Source: Lytechinus variegatus
Taxonomy: Eukaryota > Echinodermata > Echinoidea > Temnopleuroida > Toxopneustidae
Assembly (NCBI RefSeq): GCF_018143015.1
Contig: NC_054756.1
Coordinates: 18,869,361-18,933,360, forward strand
DNA length: 64,000 bases
Direction: 5' to 3'
In this document: one piece after another, positions 23,530-37,700 of the stretch
How positions within the stretch are numbered: the first letter of the stretch is position 1
Layout of the letters: the number at the start of each line of letters is the position of its first letter
Notes under the pieces: generated by a model
Told to the model about the DNA's origin: nothing
Seen by the model: only the letters and a program-made list of their open reading frames with translations
The model's database searches: none
Program-made: the position numbers and the translations under genes

Positions 23530-26500
23530 GAAGACCTTTGAAAGCCATGTGGGACTAAAGTGGGCACTTAGGTTACTTTGTCACAGTGACATTTACACAT
23601 CCTCTTTCTAATTCCATGTCTGGAAGTTTTGCCGGTGTGCAAGATTTTTTTCTTGATCATGATTATCCTGTAAACATGCGTACTTGTTGGTATTGATAAT
23701 GCCAATAGTGTTTTCATTTAGTTTAGCTATGACCAAATACGTGTATCCCCAGTCAATATGTACAATGTACATAGACACTGGTCAGGGAAACAAAATTACA
23801 CGAGACTTAGGGCGGTTTTGCAAAATGCTCAAAAGATCACTGGAAAGAGAAAATACAGCTGCCCAAAGGGGTAAATGCAAAGTTGCAGTTTAAGCACCTC
23901 GTTCTCTTGTCATTGCCCTTCCAGGGTCACCTTTTATAAAAAAACCCTGATGATGGGCACCTACAACCACCCTCCCAGTATTTTTATTTTTTTATTTTTG
24001 TGGTTACTCTCTTCTTTCACAATCTACACACACTCACATAGACATAACATGTACACCCACACACGCACTCTCTCTTTTTCTCTTTATTCACAACTTATGT
24101 ATACCCTCTGTCTCCTTTCTTACTCTCTCAATCTTCTATCCATACAATTTAGAGTTTTGTCATATTTGTCAGAAGCTCTCAGTCTTTTCATATCTGCTGT
24201 CAAATTTCATTTGAAAAACCACAAACCAAGGATGAGAAGCCTATAGCATCTATATGAGAATGTCTGAATCTACCTTAAAATAATTTTTTTTCATACCTAT
24301 ATTGGTGTTGGAGACATCCATTATCTGTTTAACCAATGCCCCACTTCCCTTGGTGGCATCACGTGAGGCGTTCTTAATGCAGGGAAAGAGGTTTGAGTGC
24401 AAATCATAATATCCCCCTTCATGTCCACCACGCTGCGTTCCGGCCTTCAGTCAGCTATGAAAAAAATAAAATCCCATGTATGACATTATGACTATAAGAC
24501 ATGCATGGATGCTTCATCTCATTATGTATTCAACTGTGTGTGCACCAAGTTATGTGTATGATATATCCCACACATGCTATGTTCATAACTGGACTTGGTG
24601 CCATAATGTAAATATATATTATGCAGCAAAAATGGAAGGCTTATTCACTTTTAATGATAAGTTAAAAACTGGGGGCCCAGGATGTTTTTTTTTTTTTTGG
24701 GGGGGGTAACACCCCCTCTCTATTCCTGCATGGTGCTGATCTCCTTGACAATATGCTTTATAAACACTAAAAATGCTGTATAAAAGATTTATACAACACT
24801 TGGTTAATACTTTATGAACCTTACAGTAGTTGTTTAACAGTTTTAAACAAGTATAAACAACAAATAATTGTGTATATTTAATCTTGAAATTATTACCATG
24901 GTCGGTTAAACTGTTTAACGGCTTTAGGGATTTTATAAAACAGAATTGTATAGAATTCTTCGCAGCATTTCTACTGTGCAAAGAATGTCAAACATTTTCA
25001 TCGTAATAATTATTGTCTCAAATATGTTCTGGATATTCAAATATCAGCTTTGCTGCTACAACTACAATCCTTACGCAAGGTACATTTTTGTCATGATAAA
25101 CCTATTTGTTTGTTTTTTATTTGTTTATATTTGGATTTTGCATTGCTTTCTACTGCTGATATGAACTTACTCACTTGCAGCAATACATTGTCAATGTTGC
25201 TGATTTCTGTTTTTAGCAATGTACTCTATTTTAGGTTCAATGTGTTGCTTTGAGAAGAGGCACAGGTATACACAGTGCTGTGTATCTTGCAAGCATGCGT
25301 GTCAGGTGCACCCTGTTATGTGTAAAAACAATTCTTTATTTGGGATCCTAGGAAATGTGATTCTGATGATTGTCTTGAAGGAAACATAGAGGGCGATATT
25401 CTGATTTCTGGAAAATGGTTTATACACACACAAAATAAAAACAATTCCAAGATGTGCTATTGGTATCTTTTTTTTGGGGGGGGGGGGTTACCTGAGGCCT
25501 TGAGTCTACTTGACTGCTTCAGATCACTATTGAATGCCTACTTGCAACCAAAATAAAATTGGCATATAAGAATATATTGACAGTACTATATTTTACCAAA
25601 TGTATTATAAAATAGAATTGCATTTTTTTTGTCTTGATGCTCATTGTTTCATTAAAATCAAATATGACTTTATTTAAAAAGTTATGATAGGGCATGATTT
25701 TTTTTACTTTGTAATGCACTGGCATCAACATACTTAATTTGAATTAATCATTTAAAGTAAAAGTTATGCATGAATAAATGTCTACATTTTAATTTTTATG
25801 TACTGTAACTAAATCTTGTTGAATCCCCTTGAATTGTTAGATATTTGTGGCCCTTTCACATGAAAATTTAGAGAATGTCCTCCACTCCCTAATCCTCCAG
25901 CAAAGTGAAAGATAAAGCATAGCATCAGGCAAGTTATTCATTAAATGTGTCTCCGCCAATTTTCTTATGCTTCTGATCATTATTACTCTAGGAATTTGAA
26001 AGCTTCAAGCATGAACAGTTTTCAGTGAAAAATCATAGACCAGCTGGCTTTTGAACCCCTCTTAAATTCACCAAACATAAAACAATATTAAAGTATAGTG
26101 TTAACAATCTGAAGTCTTGACATTTCAAAAGGGAAGTTTCTGTTCACCCTTAAGAAAAAAAATGATAGTAAATATATCAGAAAAACTAATGAAAAAAAAA
26201 TGGTGAAAGATTGAGAATAATTCATCAAAGATTAAAAAAGTATTAAATCTGTGATCTAATCTCCCAGCAGCTACCCTATATGTTATGGAATAAAACTGCT
26301 TAAATTTTAATTGTTCATGGTGACTTTCTTTCAGGAACAGGTGTGAAATAATTTGTCCATTTATATACTTAGGTACAATGAAAACCATTTTCATATTCAT
26401 GACATTTCATCAATCTTTTACTAAACAGTATATGGGGAAGCTGCTCACGTATGATATCACAAATTGAAAAAAAATAGAATTCTAATATATTTTGAAATCT

Positions 26501-27505
26501 TTGATGGATTTTCCTCAAACCTTCACCAATATTTTTGTATTATTCTTCTGTTGTACAGTAAACATTTTGATAGGCTGAACTTCCCCTTTAATAGCTACCT
26601 GTCGTTAGCCTCTTTTATTCAAGGTAGAGTCAATAATTATGACTCACAGGGACTTCCCAATGTCAGAATGATGCTAGTTTCTCCTCCCCACTTTCATCAA
26701 TATCCCTTCCTTCAGGCAGGGATTTTTTTGTACATCTATGCTGCATTCAAGTGTGTGATTTGAGTAAATGCTGTCTTGTAGATGAACATAGAGGGCAGTG
26801 TTCTGATTTTCTGAACAGAGGTTGAACCTAAATTACCTCAAGCAGCCTTGCAGCAGAAAAACAGCTACTGATTCACAAAGAATGTTATTGCGTATTTCAA
26901 CCTGATCTAATTGGAAATAACTTGGATGTTGTTTTTTTTTCAATTAAAATGTATGCACAGTTTTTGTTTGTTTTTACCATTGAAAAATACATTTCATGCA
27001 GGTTTAGATTGGTATTTTCAAACACACATGTACATGTCGTTCATATCCTTTTTCAGGCCTGGTAATTTGTATTATTATGAATATGTTTCACAATGACAAT
27101 ACTGCTTCATTGACGATTGAAGATGTTCATCCTGGTATAGTTGTGTAAAAGACAATGTTGATTGAAAATTAAAGTGGAATTAAAGCTTGTGGAATTCTGA
27201 ACTACAAAAGGGAGGAATGAATTGTAGAATATGAAAGGAATTTTTTTCAAACTCTTTCCTTCTTTTATGTGGATATTAAAAAATCTTTCTTTCTAATGTC
27301 TGATTTCCATTGGTGTCATGTATTTTTTCTTCTGAAATTACAGTCTTCTGACTACCCAAACATGTTTTGGATTCCAAGACAGTTGAGGGGGGGGGGGGTG
27401 TACTTCGAGTGCTAGAAACGATACTATCCTATATTGAAATGTTTCTTTTCAGAATACGCATCAATATATATAACTTTTTTCTTCTTATTTTGATTTAATT
27501 TTCAG
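23530..27505. other. Intronic DNA before stalk exon 2
   Basis: T-run/G-run junctions lie at about 24685-24706 and 25468-25488. A short duplicated phrase (GAACATAGAGGGC..TTCTGATTT) occurs near 25383 and 26790. No exon supported before 27506. Confidence 0.4.
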
Positions 27506-27562
27506 TAACAACAACGCCAGAAAGCGAGCCATCTGTTAACACAGTTAAACCAACAAAATCAG
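27506..27562 (+). CDS. Membrane-protein gene, stalk exon 2
   Basis: A 57-bp internal exon between TTTTCAG and GTGAATAT. Taking two leading bases to complete the previous codon, the frame reads V-TTTPESEPSVNTVKPTKS and ends one base into a codon, so it is phase 1-1 like exon 14491-14622. Thr, Pro, Ser and Glu dominate, again a likely O-glycosylated stalk. The shared start V-TTTP suggests that the two stalk exons derive from an exon duplication. Because both exons are phase-symmetric, either could be skipped without changing the frame. Confidence 0.65.
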
Positions 27563-28005
27563 GTGAATATGCATCAAATTTTTTCTCAGTACAAAATGCA
27601 GATTTGATACTATAAGCATTCCATTTGTATGTTGTGCAATAATGTAGATGAATTCGACTCCAGGTGTGTTGCTTGTCAGTGCTTGAATTATCTATTGTTA
27701 TGCATACTTGAAGCCCCCTGTTATAAATAACCATAAATACAGCACCCAAACTGAATCAGTCTTTATTTCAACAACATAGCTAAATGCTTTACATATATTT
27801 ATTATCCCAGCCACTGAATTTTGATTTAGGAAGTAAGAAGGTTTATGCAGTCTTTGAGAAATGGTTATTATTATTAGTCTGTTGCTCAAATGTAGGCAAA
27901 AAATTCATTTGTATTTTTTGGGTGCTACTTTCCACGACTTGCGTCCTAAAACGATGACCCGACCTCTCCTCCTGCAGCAATTGCTCTGGGCTTTATTTTG
28001 TCTAA
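27563..28005. other. Intron, nothing recognised
   Basis: AT-rich intronic sequence up to the MITE at 28006. Confidence 0.45.
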
Positions 28006-28285
28006 AGGCCTGGTCCTGCTGGTTGATAGGCACAAAAGGTATTCATAATGGATACAGTGGATAAGCAATATACGTCAGGGTGCCTCCATCCATTTTCATC
28101 CGTGGCTCCAGACAATGAACAAAATGGGCGAACAATGGAATCACAGTGGACGGATGCTCGATGAATGTAGAGCGTATGAAACATGCAATGAGTACAAAAC
28201 GAATACATAATGTTTCCAACGGATGGCAAGATTCTTTTCCGTTTTACATCCTCTCTGTATCCGTACGTGCAGTGGGACCAAGCCT
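28006..28285. mobile_element. MITE, TIR AGGCCTGGTCCTGCTGG
   Basis: Left end AGGCCTGGTCCTGCTGG and right end GCAGTGGGACCAAGCCT are inverted copies with a few mismatches. The interior is GC-richer than the flanks and contains GGATACAGTGGATAAGCAAT. About 280 bp, non-coding, within an intron of the membrane-protein gene. Confidence 0.6.
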
Positions 28286-29608
28286 GAAGATAAAGTTTTA
28301 GGGTTTGGCTTTGATAAGGTTTTATTGTGAAGGTTATGTTTAGGTCTAGAATAGGGTATAATGTATATAAATCCATGGTTAAAGTTTGCAATTCCATAGT
28401 GTATCAAATTTACAGCTGAGCAATTGTCGCCAGAGCAAATGTCATGGAACCGCCTAAAACTTCATCATTTAGTAAGCTTTTACATTGTGTTAAATGGGGA
28501 TTTTAAATTTTTTTTGGGGGGGGGTCTTTTTTATTTTTCTAGGGCTCGTTTGCACATTTCAGGGGCTAAATAGCCCCCCAACCAGCCCCCAGGTAACCTT
28601 TTTCCTGCTCGAGTGAGGTTGTTTAATTGAAATGGAAATACCCGAGAATCATTGCACCCCTTCAAGAACCAGTAGTTCTTTTTCTTGTACTGTTCTTGCA
28701 CAGGGTAATTATCTGTAGGACAGAAATATTGTATTACACCTTCAATATCAAGTGTTATATGATACTAATGGATATGCTGAGATCGCAAAACAAGTTTGGA
28801 AGCATGCATGAACAACATATGGGAAGTATTTGATGTGAGTTGGAAGACATGAGATCTCCACTTATCATTTCACACATGCAGTCTTGAGACATCTTGTCTG
28901 AGATTTTGAAGAGTGATATTGTTGAAATTCCTCACAATGCTATCAGCAAAATGTAGTGCAATAAAGGAATGGATAGGAGCACAATATTAGGGTTAGGATT
29001 GAACTCTGACTGAAACAAGGATTTACACAATTGAAATTTCAACCCGGTATATTCAATTTCCCTGAAAACAACTTTGTTATTTTGTTAATAAATGACCAAA
29101 CTTTGTGTTCTATTTTCTTTTTATTAATGCTCATTTTTAAAATGGTTTATTAAAAACCTGGATGAGAAAAAGAAAATCTGTTTAATAAACATACCATATT
29201 GAACATTTAATGCAGGTTACCTTTTGATTTTTTGCCCCTAGAATACGTTGGCACCCCCCACATTTATTAATTGAAGCTGTGATCAGAAATAAACATTAAT
29301 TTGAAAAGTGTTATCATACACTTTAAAAGCATACGAATATTTCATATTCATTTCAGATTCTTTGACACTCGTAGCCCAATATTCTGAAAATAGAAAATTT
29401 TCAAGTGAATTCCTGTGATGCATATATGTTTGAGTTTCACAGAGCTTCTGCTGCAATAGTTTGAAAGAGTCAATCTATTTTATTTCACCTTTTCATTAAA
29501 ATACCTATCAATTTTACAAATGACAGTTATAATTGGTAAAACGTAACACAATTGTGGATGAAATGTTCCCCACCAAATAAAAATGTACATTTCCATTCCC
29601 CGCTCTAG
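28286..29608. other. Intronic DNA before the transmembrane exon
   Basis: T-run/G-run junction near 28507-28524; otherwise AT-rich without a delimited feature. Confidence 0.45.
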
Positions 29609-29721
29609 AACCGAAGAAACAAACGAGCAACAACCAAACGCTTTACATCATCGTGGGATCTGTTGCTGGAGTTATTTCCCTTGCTATCCTGGTTCTAGTA
29701 TGTTACTGTTGCTGTCGTAAG
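29609..29721 (+). CDS. Membrane-protein gene, transmembrane exon
   Basis: Exon between CTCTAG and GTGAGT. It begins with two bases that complete a Glu codon (phase 1) and ends exactly on a codon (phase 0). It encodes PKKQTSNNQT, then a hydrophobic span of about 22 residues (LYIIVGSVAGVISLAILVLV), then CYCCCRK. This is a single-pass type I transmembrane segment: the stalk is N-terminal and the basic stop-transfer residues follow. NQT just outside the membrane is an N-glycosylation sequon. GSVAG is a small-xxx-small helix-packing motif. The four-cysteine juxtamembrane cluster is a likely palmitoylation site. The phase matches the exon at 27506 upstream and that at 42580 downstream. Ligand and pathway are unknown because the ectodomain is not in view. 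Confidence 0.8.
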
Positions 29722-31130
29722 GTGAGTGGGATGCAGTTGAACTGCTTTGAATGTAATACTAAATTGGCCTCTATTCCGTATTCTGGTCTTAAAGTTTGGT
29801 TAAAGTATGGATAGCCAATGGTGACAGAAAAATCTAGCACCTCATGTTTGATTTATTGGCTCCTTTAGAATGATCATTATTCAAAACTATCTGGGAATAA
29901 TGTTTAAAATATTATAATTAGCCATTCAAGCCTGAAGAAAGAACGCGGTAAACATAAGAAATATAAACAAGTCTCTGAAATATTTGGCTTCCCATAATTT
30001 CAGCACAGAGTTAGACCATGGACTAAGTTAAAACTGGACTTTGGAATATAGGCCAAAGGACATCCATGAAAAAAAATGAAACCAATAATTATGTCAGCCT
30101 TATCTTAAACATAATTACATTTATGAAGGCAAATATTTGTGAAAGCTTAGATCACCTTCTGTCATTCTGTTAGATAGCACTTATAAATTTTGAGTTTTTA
30201 GATGTGAGTGAGTAAAAACAGTTAAAATATCAGGGTGTTTCAGCTTAGATAGAATCATGGTGATATATAGAGTACATATTTGTTGCAATAGCAGGCAACC
30301 AGAGAAATCAAATTTGCCGTATGGAATCATTGGCATACATGCATCAAAGCATTAAATAAACTGAATCCTGTTATTCAAGCTCATATTTCCTGATTGATGT
30401 TCCACATGACAAATGAAAAAAAAAAAAAATCTCTTTGAAAGCCAGACACTTACTGCCTACATTTTGGTGCACTTTCTTTTCAAATATTCAAATGTGAAGT
30501 ACCCAATTGCATATCATAAAATACATCATATAAAAAAGGAGGATCTTAGCTTTACAAATGTTTGTCATTAAGATATTATTGTGATTGATGAAGTTACGAT
30601 AAAATATCTAAATTATTGGTTTCATTTTTCCCATGGTATGTACAGTTTGTAGTATTACAAGCATGTCTTGTATGTGTAGGGCTAGTCCTCTTATAAGAAA
30701 TGCAGAGGGAGATGAAATAGCAAATGTTGGATGAATCATTGGAGATATCATACAAACTTAATGTTTTGATACCAAATTGAATACATTTACCTTGTCATAT
30801 ATTGAAATATTAACTGAAATATAATATCAGGGTGGAAGTAAAATTGCATCTGAACAAAGTATTCATTTGGGCCATTTAATAAACAACCCCCCCCCCTAAA
30901 AAATCAAGTTGGGGAGAAACAACACTAAAACACAACAAAATCAACATACGCAATTATGTTAGAGTGATTTTCTACAATACTAAATTCGCAATAATTTATT
31001 CCCATTCGTTGACTTTTTTAGTATTGTGTTTTCAGTCACTAGAAGCAATTAAAGCAAAGTACATAGATTTCAAGCAAAGTTCTTAGATTTAAGCATAAAA
31101 TTGCCATCCAATTTGATAGATTCTTCCAGT
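29722..31130. other. Intronic DNA (last intron, proximal part)
   Basis: AT-rich, no exon or delimited repeat recognised; a C run lies at 30886-30895. Confidence 0.45.
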
Positions 31131-31758
31131 TTAAAGGTCAAGTCCACCCCAGAAAAATGTTGATTTGAATAAATAGAGAAAAAAAATCAAACAAACATAA
31201 CGCTGCAAATTTCATCCAAATCGGATGTAAAATAAGAAAGTTATGACATTTTTAAGTTTCGCTTATTTTTCACAAACCAGTTAAATGCACAACTCAGCGA
31301 TATGCAAATGAGAGAGTCGATGTCCATCACTCACAATTTCTTTTGTTTTTTATTGTTTGAATAATACAAGATTTCAATTTTTACAGATTTGAAAATAAGG
31401 ATCAACTTAACATAAACATAAACTGTTAAAATATTGGTAATTCCACATGTTCAGTGAGAAATAAAAATGTGTTGCACTTGACAAGGGGGAGGAAATTAGA
31501 ATATTTCATATTTCATATTTCATATAATGAAATACCAAAGAAATAATGAGTGAGTGACGTCATCAGTCTCCTCATTTGCATAACGAACTGGATGTGCATA
31601 TAACTGTTTTACGAAATTAAGTTGTTGGGCCAAAACTTTAAAATGTCATAACTTTCTTATTCTACATCCGATTTCGATGAAATTTTCAGTGTTATACTTG
31701 TTGGATTTTTGTCTTTTTATTCAAATCAACTTTTTGTTTGAGTGGACTTGTGCTATAA
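31131..31758. mobile_element. Palindromic MITE, TTAAAGG family, copy 2
   Basis: Starts TTAAAGGTCAAGTCCACCCC and ends GAGTGGACTTGTGCTATAA, where CTATAA corresponds to CTTTAA of the other copies. The internal words GGATGTAAAATAAGAAAGTT and AACTTTCTTATTCTACATCC are inverted. About 628 bp, non-coding. Confidence 0.8.
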
Positions 31759-33593
31759 TGTTATATTCTTGTATTGAACGTGTGCATGACTTGTCTGTTC
31801 CTCCAAAACACCAATGCACCTCATTATAACTGGAGAGATATTGCATGCATTTCTCTGCCTAATAATATAGTAATGGACTTAAAACAATGGATGAATGTAT
31901 GCTGCATGGTTAGCTAAATCATGCATTGTTTATTTTCCATCATTTTGATTAGGATTATCATTCGCTTTTTCAAATTTCATTATTTTGCATGAAATGACAA
32001 TTTAAAGTTCGAATCAAGGCCAAAATCTTTATGGTCAACAAGCAAAAGGGGATCCACCCTTCATAATTAACTTATTTGGATAAAGGGGAAAAAAAGTCAT
32101 AATGGTTAAAATCTGATAGAAATTTGACCAGTTGACTCGCGTGGTATGAAGCTTTCGATAATAATAACTTTGCATTGTAGTTACTTATTATTAAATTCTG
32201 GATTTTGATTGGCTGTTAAGGTGTAGCCTGTCGCTAAGCAGCCAATCAAAAGCCAGTAGTCGATGAAGAGTTACTGTACCATAAAAGCGATGTTGCCATA
32301 ATGTTAGCTTAAAATAATGCATCCAATGAATAAAAAAGTAATGGCTCTCTAAAAAGAAATAAGCCAGAATTAAAGTAAAATTCTGATCGATCACCTGTTG
32401 AGAATATCATGTATATTGTGACAAATAGTGGGGTTAATAATTATCAGGTTTGACCTGATAATTATGATCAGGAGTGGTGTTTCCGACTACCCATTTTCCT
32501 TTACATAATGAAATATAATACAGATAGCATTTTAATATATGTTTCTCATGAAAGAAAATTTATGAAAACAAAATATGAGCATATTTTTGTACGCATATAT
32601 AAAATATTTTCTCAATCTTGGAAAGGGCTGAAAGTTTCAGGATGCAATCTTAGTAACATTTTACTATCCAATCATTAAGAATATGTATTGCTCAAAGGGC
32701 TATTTAAAATCAAAATAATAATAAATGAATCACAGAGAGATGGCACTAGATGCCAAATTCAAATGCTAATGGCTGCAGAAGTGCCATTATCCTAACGGCC
32801 CAAAACACATACGTCAACTGCTACACTTTTGTAATATCTGGATTTCTTGATGGATGATTTCTATCACCAAAACTTTACGTTTACACATGCTTTGAAACCA
32901 AAACTCAAAAGAAATTTAAAGACATTGATGACAGGATCGGCCCATTTAAAATCATGATAATGATTAACAGTTATCACCAATCAGAGACACATTGCAACCA
33001 ACTTTTGTCATCCCAAAAAATCTAACAAACAAAATGATGCCATTGAAACTTACACATTGAAAAAGTCATTGAAAAAGATTGCCAGAGTATTTCTTTTTGC
33101 AACGGGCCCTGGTTGGGGGAAATCACAGTCAAATTATGTCAAAGTCAAGGTCACTTTAGTCAAAGAACTTAAAATAAAAAAATATATTTTATGATACAAG
33201 TATTTTTGTTATTTATTCATCATGCTTCATATCCATGCTTGGGTTGTTATAAAATGGTTTACAAGACTACAAGTAAAGGTCTTCCTGCATTTTAACAGAT
33301 TTCATTGAAGATGCAAAATACAATTAGATAATTGGTGACACCAACCATAAGCAACATTTAATATTGACAAGTGATAGTCTGAAGAATAAAAAGTAGTAGT
33401 TTTGACTTTTGAGTGAGTTGAATAAAGTCAAAATAATTTTATATAATATTGTTTTCAGATATCACAGCAATTGGTATTACAAACATATCATGTCACCCAG
33501 TTAAAACTTCATTTAAAACTAAACATTGTCATTCCCTTTTCCATAAAGATGGAATTGAAAATAAATTATAAAAGATAAAGTAACTACTACTGC
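31759..33593. other. Intronic DNA; a small hairpin at 32436-32465
   Basis: TAATTATCAGGT and ACCTGATAATTA flank a 3-bp loop near 32436-32465. A stretch at 32195-32265 contains an inverted pair (TTTTGATTGGCTG and CAGCCAATCAAAA). No exon supported. Confidence 0.45.
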
Positions 33594-34056
33594 TACAACA
33601 ACTCATACTACTACTGGGGGGGGGGGGGACTTATATTTTCGAGTGGATACCATTCGCGACAATGGGGTCTAGAAAAGCACCCTAAATAAGTATTTTCCAT
33701 ATTCTGAAAATGCACCCCTTAACAAGTATTGGTGGGTGAACCCTACCCTTAACAAGTATTGGAAACAAAACGATACCCTTAGCAGGTTTTCCCTCAATTG
33801 AACCCCTTAACAAGTACAGCGATATTTTAATTGATGGCATGGATGTCGTTTTTACCTTCACTTACATCATTGGGTATAGTACGACCCCACCTCCCATACT
33901 TCACGCAAATCGGACTCTAAACATGTAGTGTTGACTGCTGGGGCAAAAAGTACATCCTTTATAGAACATTTTAATATTTTTTTACACCCTCGCAAATTCG
34001 ACCCTATAACACATAGCTTTCTTAGCAAAATAAATACCCTTTTAAAATTATTTTAT

Positions 34057-34097
<41 letters not shown>

Positions 34098-34136
34098 GTA
34101 CTACTACTACTATTTCTACTACTGCTACTGCTACTG

Positions 34137-34170
<34 letters not shown>

Positions 34171-34200
34171 TACTGCTACTACTACTATACTGCTTCTTCT
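33594..34200. repeat. (ACT)n microsatellite interrupted by a truncated G-tract MITE
   Basis: ACT/TAC triplets occur at about 33583-33615 and again at 34055-34200. Between them (33616-34053) lies a truncated copy of the family at 40633-41194: a G run, then CGAGTGGATACCATTCGCG, then repeated CCCTTAACAAGTATTGG phrases and ACTCTAAACATGTAGTG. The right terminus of the family is missing. The arrangement suggests insertion into, or expansion around, a triplet tract. Confidence 0.7.
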
Positions 34201-34721
34201 TCCACTGCTACTATTACTGTGTTAACCTTGTAACAAAATTACAAAGTTACTGCTACTATAGTATTATAATGTCTATCCATAAAAAATGTTTTGTTGATCT
34301 GGCTATTGCAATAAAGTATATAATTAAATGTTAATAAGGAATACACTACAAAGGCAAAATAGGGAGGAGAAGAAACAAGGAATGAACAAATGGCCATAAA
34401 ATATAAATCAGGGAGACATGTACAAATTCTGTAGCTATTCCAAAATCAAATAGAAAAGAAGAAGTTTAATAGTCATTGTATTTATCTTTTGTGTTAATAA
34501 TGTATTTAGTGCTTGACTAAAGATATATAGAATAGAGGTGAGAACATTCATAGGTTGCAGAGGTCTATCTCTGTATGCATTTTTTTCATCAAATGAACAA
34601 ATTTATGCTTTACTGTTCCATAAATTTCTATATTTTTCATTAACCCAGCAAATTTCTAATCTAAACCAATGTTATTGATAAAATCAATGAATGGATTGCC
34701 AATATCAGTGAAAGCAAGAGG
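34201..34721. other. Intronic DNA 3' of the LRR-Ig pseudogene
   Basis: AT-rich. Reading the minus strand beyond the pseudogene, no hydrophobic transmembrane segment was found in any frame. Confidence 0.45.
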
Positions 34722-37700
34722 TCATAAGAACTTTTGATTGTACTTGCAGAAGATTTGTACCCACATTGCAGTGTCTCCTTCCAGCTTCTCACCGACATTG
34801 ATCAATGTAAAGTTTGAAGATGCAGCGTTATTACTCAATTTGTTTGTATTCCATGCCTCTTCCTTAACAAGTATGTTGATAGTGAACTTTGTCCTCCCAA
34901 ATTCATTCTCACTCCAGCATGTGTAAATGCCAGTTATGTTCTTAGTCATTTATTTAATAAGGAGAGCACCATGGGGAAGAATAGAAACCCCATGATGGGT
35001 AGTGTTACCAATAGAGATTGGTTGCCGTCTGTTGAATGTAACTGACCAATTAATGAAGTTTGGCTTGATGATTGGGCAAGGTAGTTCAACCATTGTATCG
35101 CGAACGAATGCAAGCAGAGTTTGATCTGGTCCAGAGCACAGTTCAAGTCGACATCTTGAATTGTCAGAAAGTGCATATTCTGTCAAGGTAGAGTTCGCAT
35201 GTAGCAAAGGTTCTTCACATACTATCCTATTGTATTGATTAAGTTTACGAGCTGCTCTGATGAGGTCACAATCACATGACCAAGGAACATCTTGAAGATT
35301 CACCATTATCATCTTCAAAGAGAATGTCAAGAACCCGAGGTCAAGTTGGGAAAGTCTGTTGCCTGCAAGATTTATCTCCAATAGGTATGTTTGATACTGT
35401 AAGGCGCCCCATTCAAAGAACACAATATGATTGTCAGCAAGGTCGAGGTTCCAAAATCTATGATGCTTGTGAAATGCATCTCGAGAAATGTTCATGATTT
35501 TGTTCCCAGGAAGATAGAGTGTGTATGCCTTGCTATTTTGTGGCAGACAATCCTTTGGAATTGAAATAAAGCTATTGTTGGACAAATCAATAGCCTGTAC
35601 CTGCTTCATTGACATCACTACACAAATGAGATCCAAGGTCATTTGAGGAGAGATTGATGCCGAGAAGATTAGGGAATTCTGAGAGGGACAAGTTTTCCTG
35701 GTTGCTGGTTAAGAATGATCGAAAGGCAAATTCTCTGGGACATCTAAAAACATTACTGATTGAAGATCTTGCAATACCTCCATGGTTAGGTTTGAGAACG
35801 GAAAGCGACCGAGGAATACCCTGTAGAGGCCATTGATCTGTGAAAATGGTCGATTTGAAATGTATGTGAGAGGATTGTTCCCCAGTCGAAGATACCTGAG
35901 CGTTTGGATATATGAGAATACACCTGAGGGAAGGGACGTCAGATGATTTCTTTCCAGATTTATTCTTTGGACTTTCTGTAGACCAAAGAAGGCTAAAGAA
36001 GATATATGAGCTATGTGGTTATTATCCAAATGAAGGAACAAAAGCGAGGATGCTGAGGTGAATGTGAAGTTGGGTATAGAGGCAATCTGATTTATGCTTA
36101 GGAACAGCCCTTGCAATTCTGATGAAATCATTACCTGTTTGAAGTTTTTGAGGTTATTACTGCATGCTAAAATATTCCTTCCAGATATGGAACTGGAATT
36201 CGAAAATCCAATGGCATTGCTGTTGATGTTTAAATGTACATGTTTTGCTGCTGAAATAACCTGTGTTATGTTGTTGCCCTCTATATTCAGATTAACAAAT
36301 GTGTCTTGATTTAATAAGTTATTCAAGTTAAAATCAGTCAACTGGTTGTGACTAATATCAAGATTTCGAAGAGTGTGCATGATTGGGGTAATGATATTAA
36401 TCTCTGTAATGAAATTAAATGATAAATCCAAATGTTGTAGGCTGACTGTACTCAAAAAGTCTTTGGGGTTTATTGTGATTAGTCTGTTATGACTGATATC
36501 GAGGTGGACGTAGAGCCAAGAAAAGCTAGACTGAAGATTTCATTTTGGCTGAAGTTTAAAATAAAAGTTGGGGTGTGGAGTTGAACGTTGACTTGTGTAT
36601 GGTGTGAAGTATATTGCTGGACAAATCTAATTCTTTGAGATGTGGGAATGGTGTAAAGGTAGATAGTTCTGCCAGTCTGTTATTGCTCAGTCTCAGAGTG
36701 AGTAGTTGGGATGAGCTTATCAAATATGTATCATCCCACGTAGTTATAAAGTTCTTACTGAGCTCAATCCATTTAAGACTTGGCAAATTTCTCAAATTGG
36801 CAAGGTTTCTTATTTGGTTATTTTTCAAGAGTATATAGTAATATTTTGATGACCGTGAACACCGAATTGTACATTTGTTATCACATTGTCTTCAGCATAA
36901 AGTGACTCCAGCAGAGGAAATTGAAGTAGCGGAAGTGTTTCCAGTTTATTGTGCATAACACTAAGATATTCCACCTTTGAGTTATTCCTTCCATTTAATA
37001 TGTTCATTTTTAGCATATTGTCAGAAAGAACAAGTGTTAATGATGTGAGGAAGGAAGAATCATATCTGAACTTGATTATGTCATTGCCTGTTAAATCTAT
37101 GGTTATTGTGTTTGGAATATTAGTGAATGCCGGTGCACCTATAAACCTTAGATGGTTGTTGTTTAAGAATATGTGCTTTATATATTTCATATTCTTGAAG
37201 GGCGAGGCATCCACAATGTAATTTCTTTCGAGGTGGATTGTTTCAAGAGAAGGTAGATGGCTGAACACGGTGTCACTGATGCTTCGTATGAAATTGAATT
37301 CCAGTGCAAGTGTCTTGAGGCTCTCCATTGGTTGTAGATTGTCCATGTAGTCAACATTATTATGTGATATGTCAAGATCTGATATAGCACGTGGATATGC
37401 AAGCATCTTCGTTGACATATCAGTAATAGCATTTCCTTTCAAATTCAAAGCTGATACTCTAAAGTGAATTTTGGGTAGTTTCTCGAGTTTGTTAAATGCT
37501 AATTGAAGCAATGAAAGGTCCGTTTGTGAGGTATTACGAAGTATCGGATGAGGCAACTTGGTGATATGATTGCGGTTGACTGATATCTCACTAATAAGAG
37601 GTAAGGAACCAAGGTACAGAACATTCTGAAGGAAATTTGAATCAAGCACAATAAACGCCAGTTTTGGTGTGTCATCAAAAGTATTCTTGTCAATGTAGCT

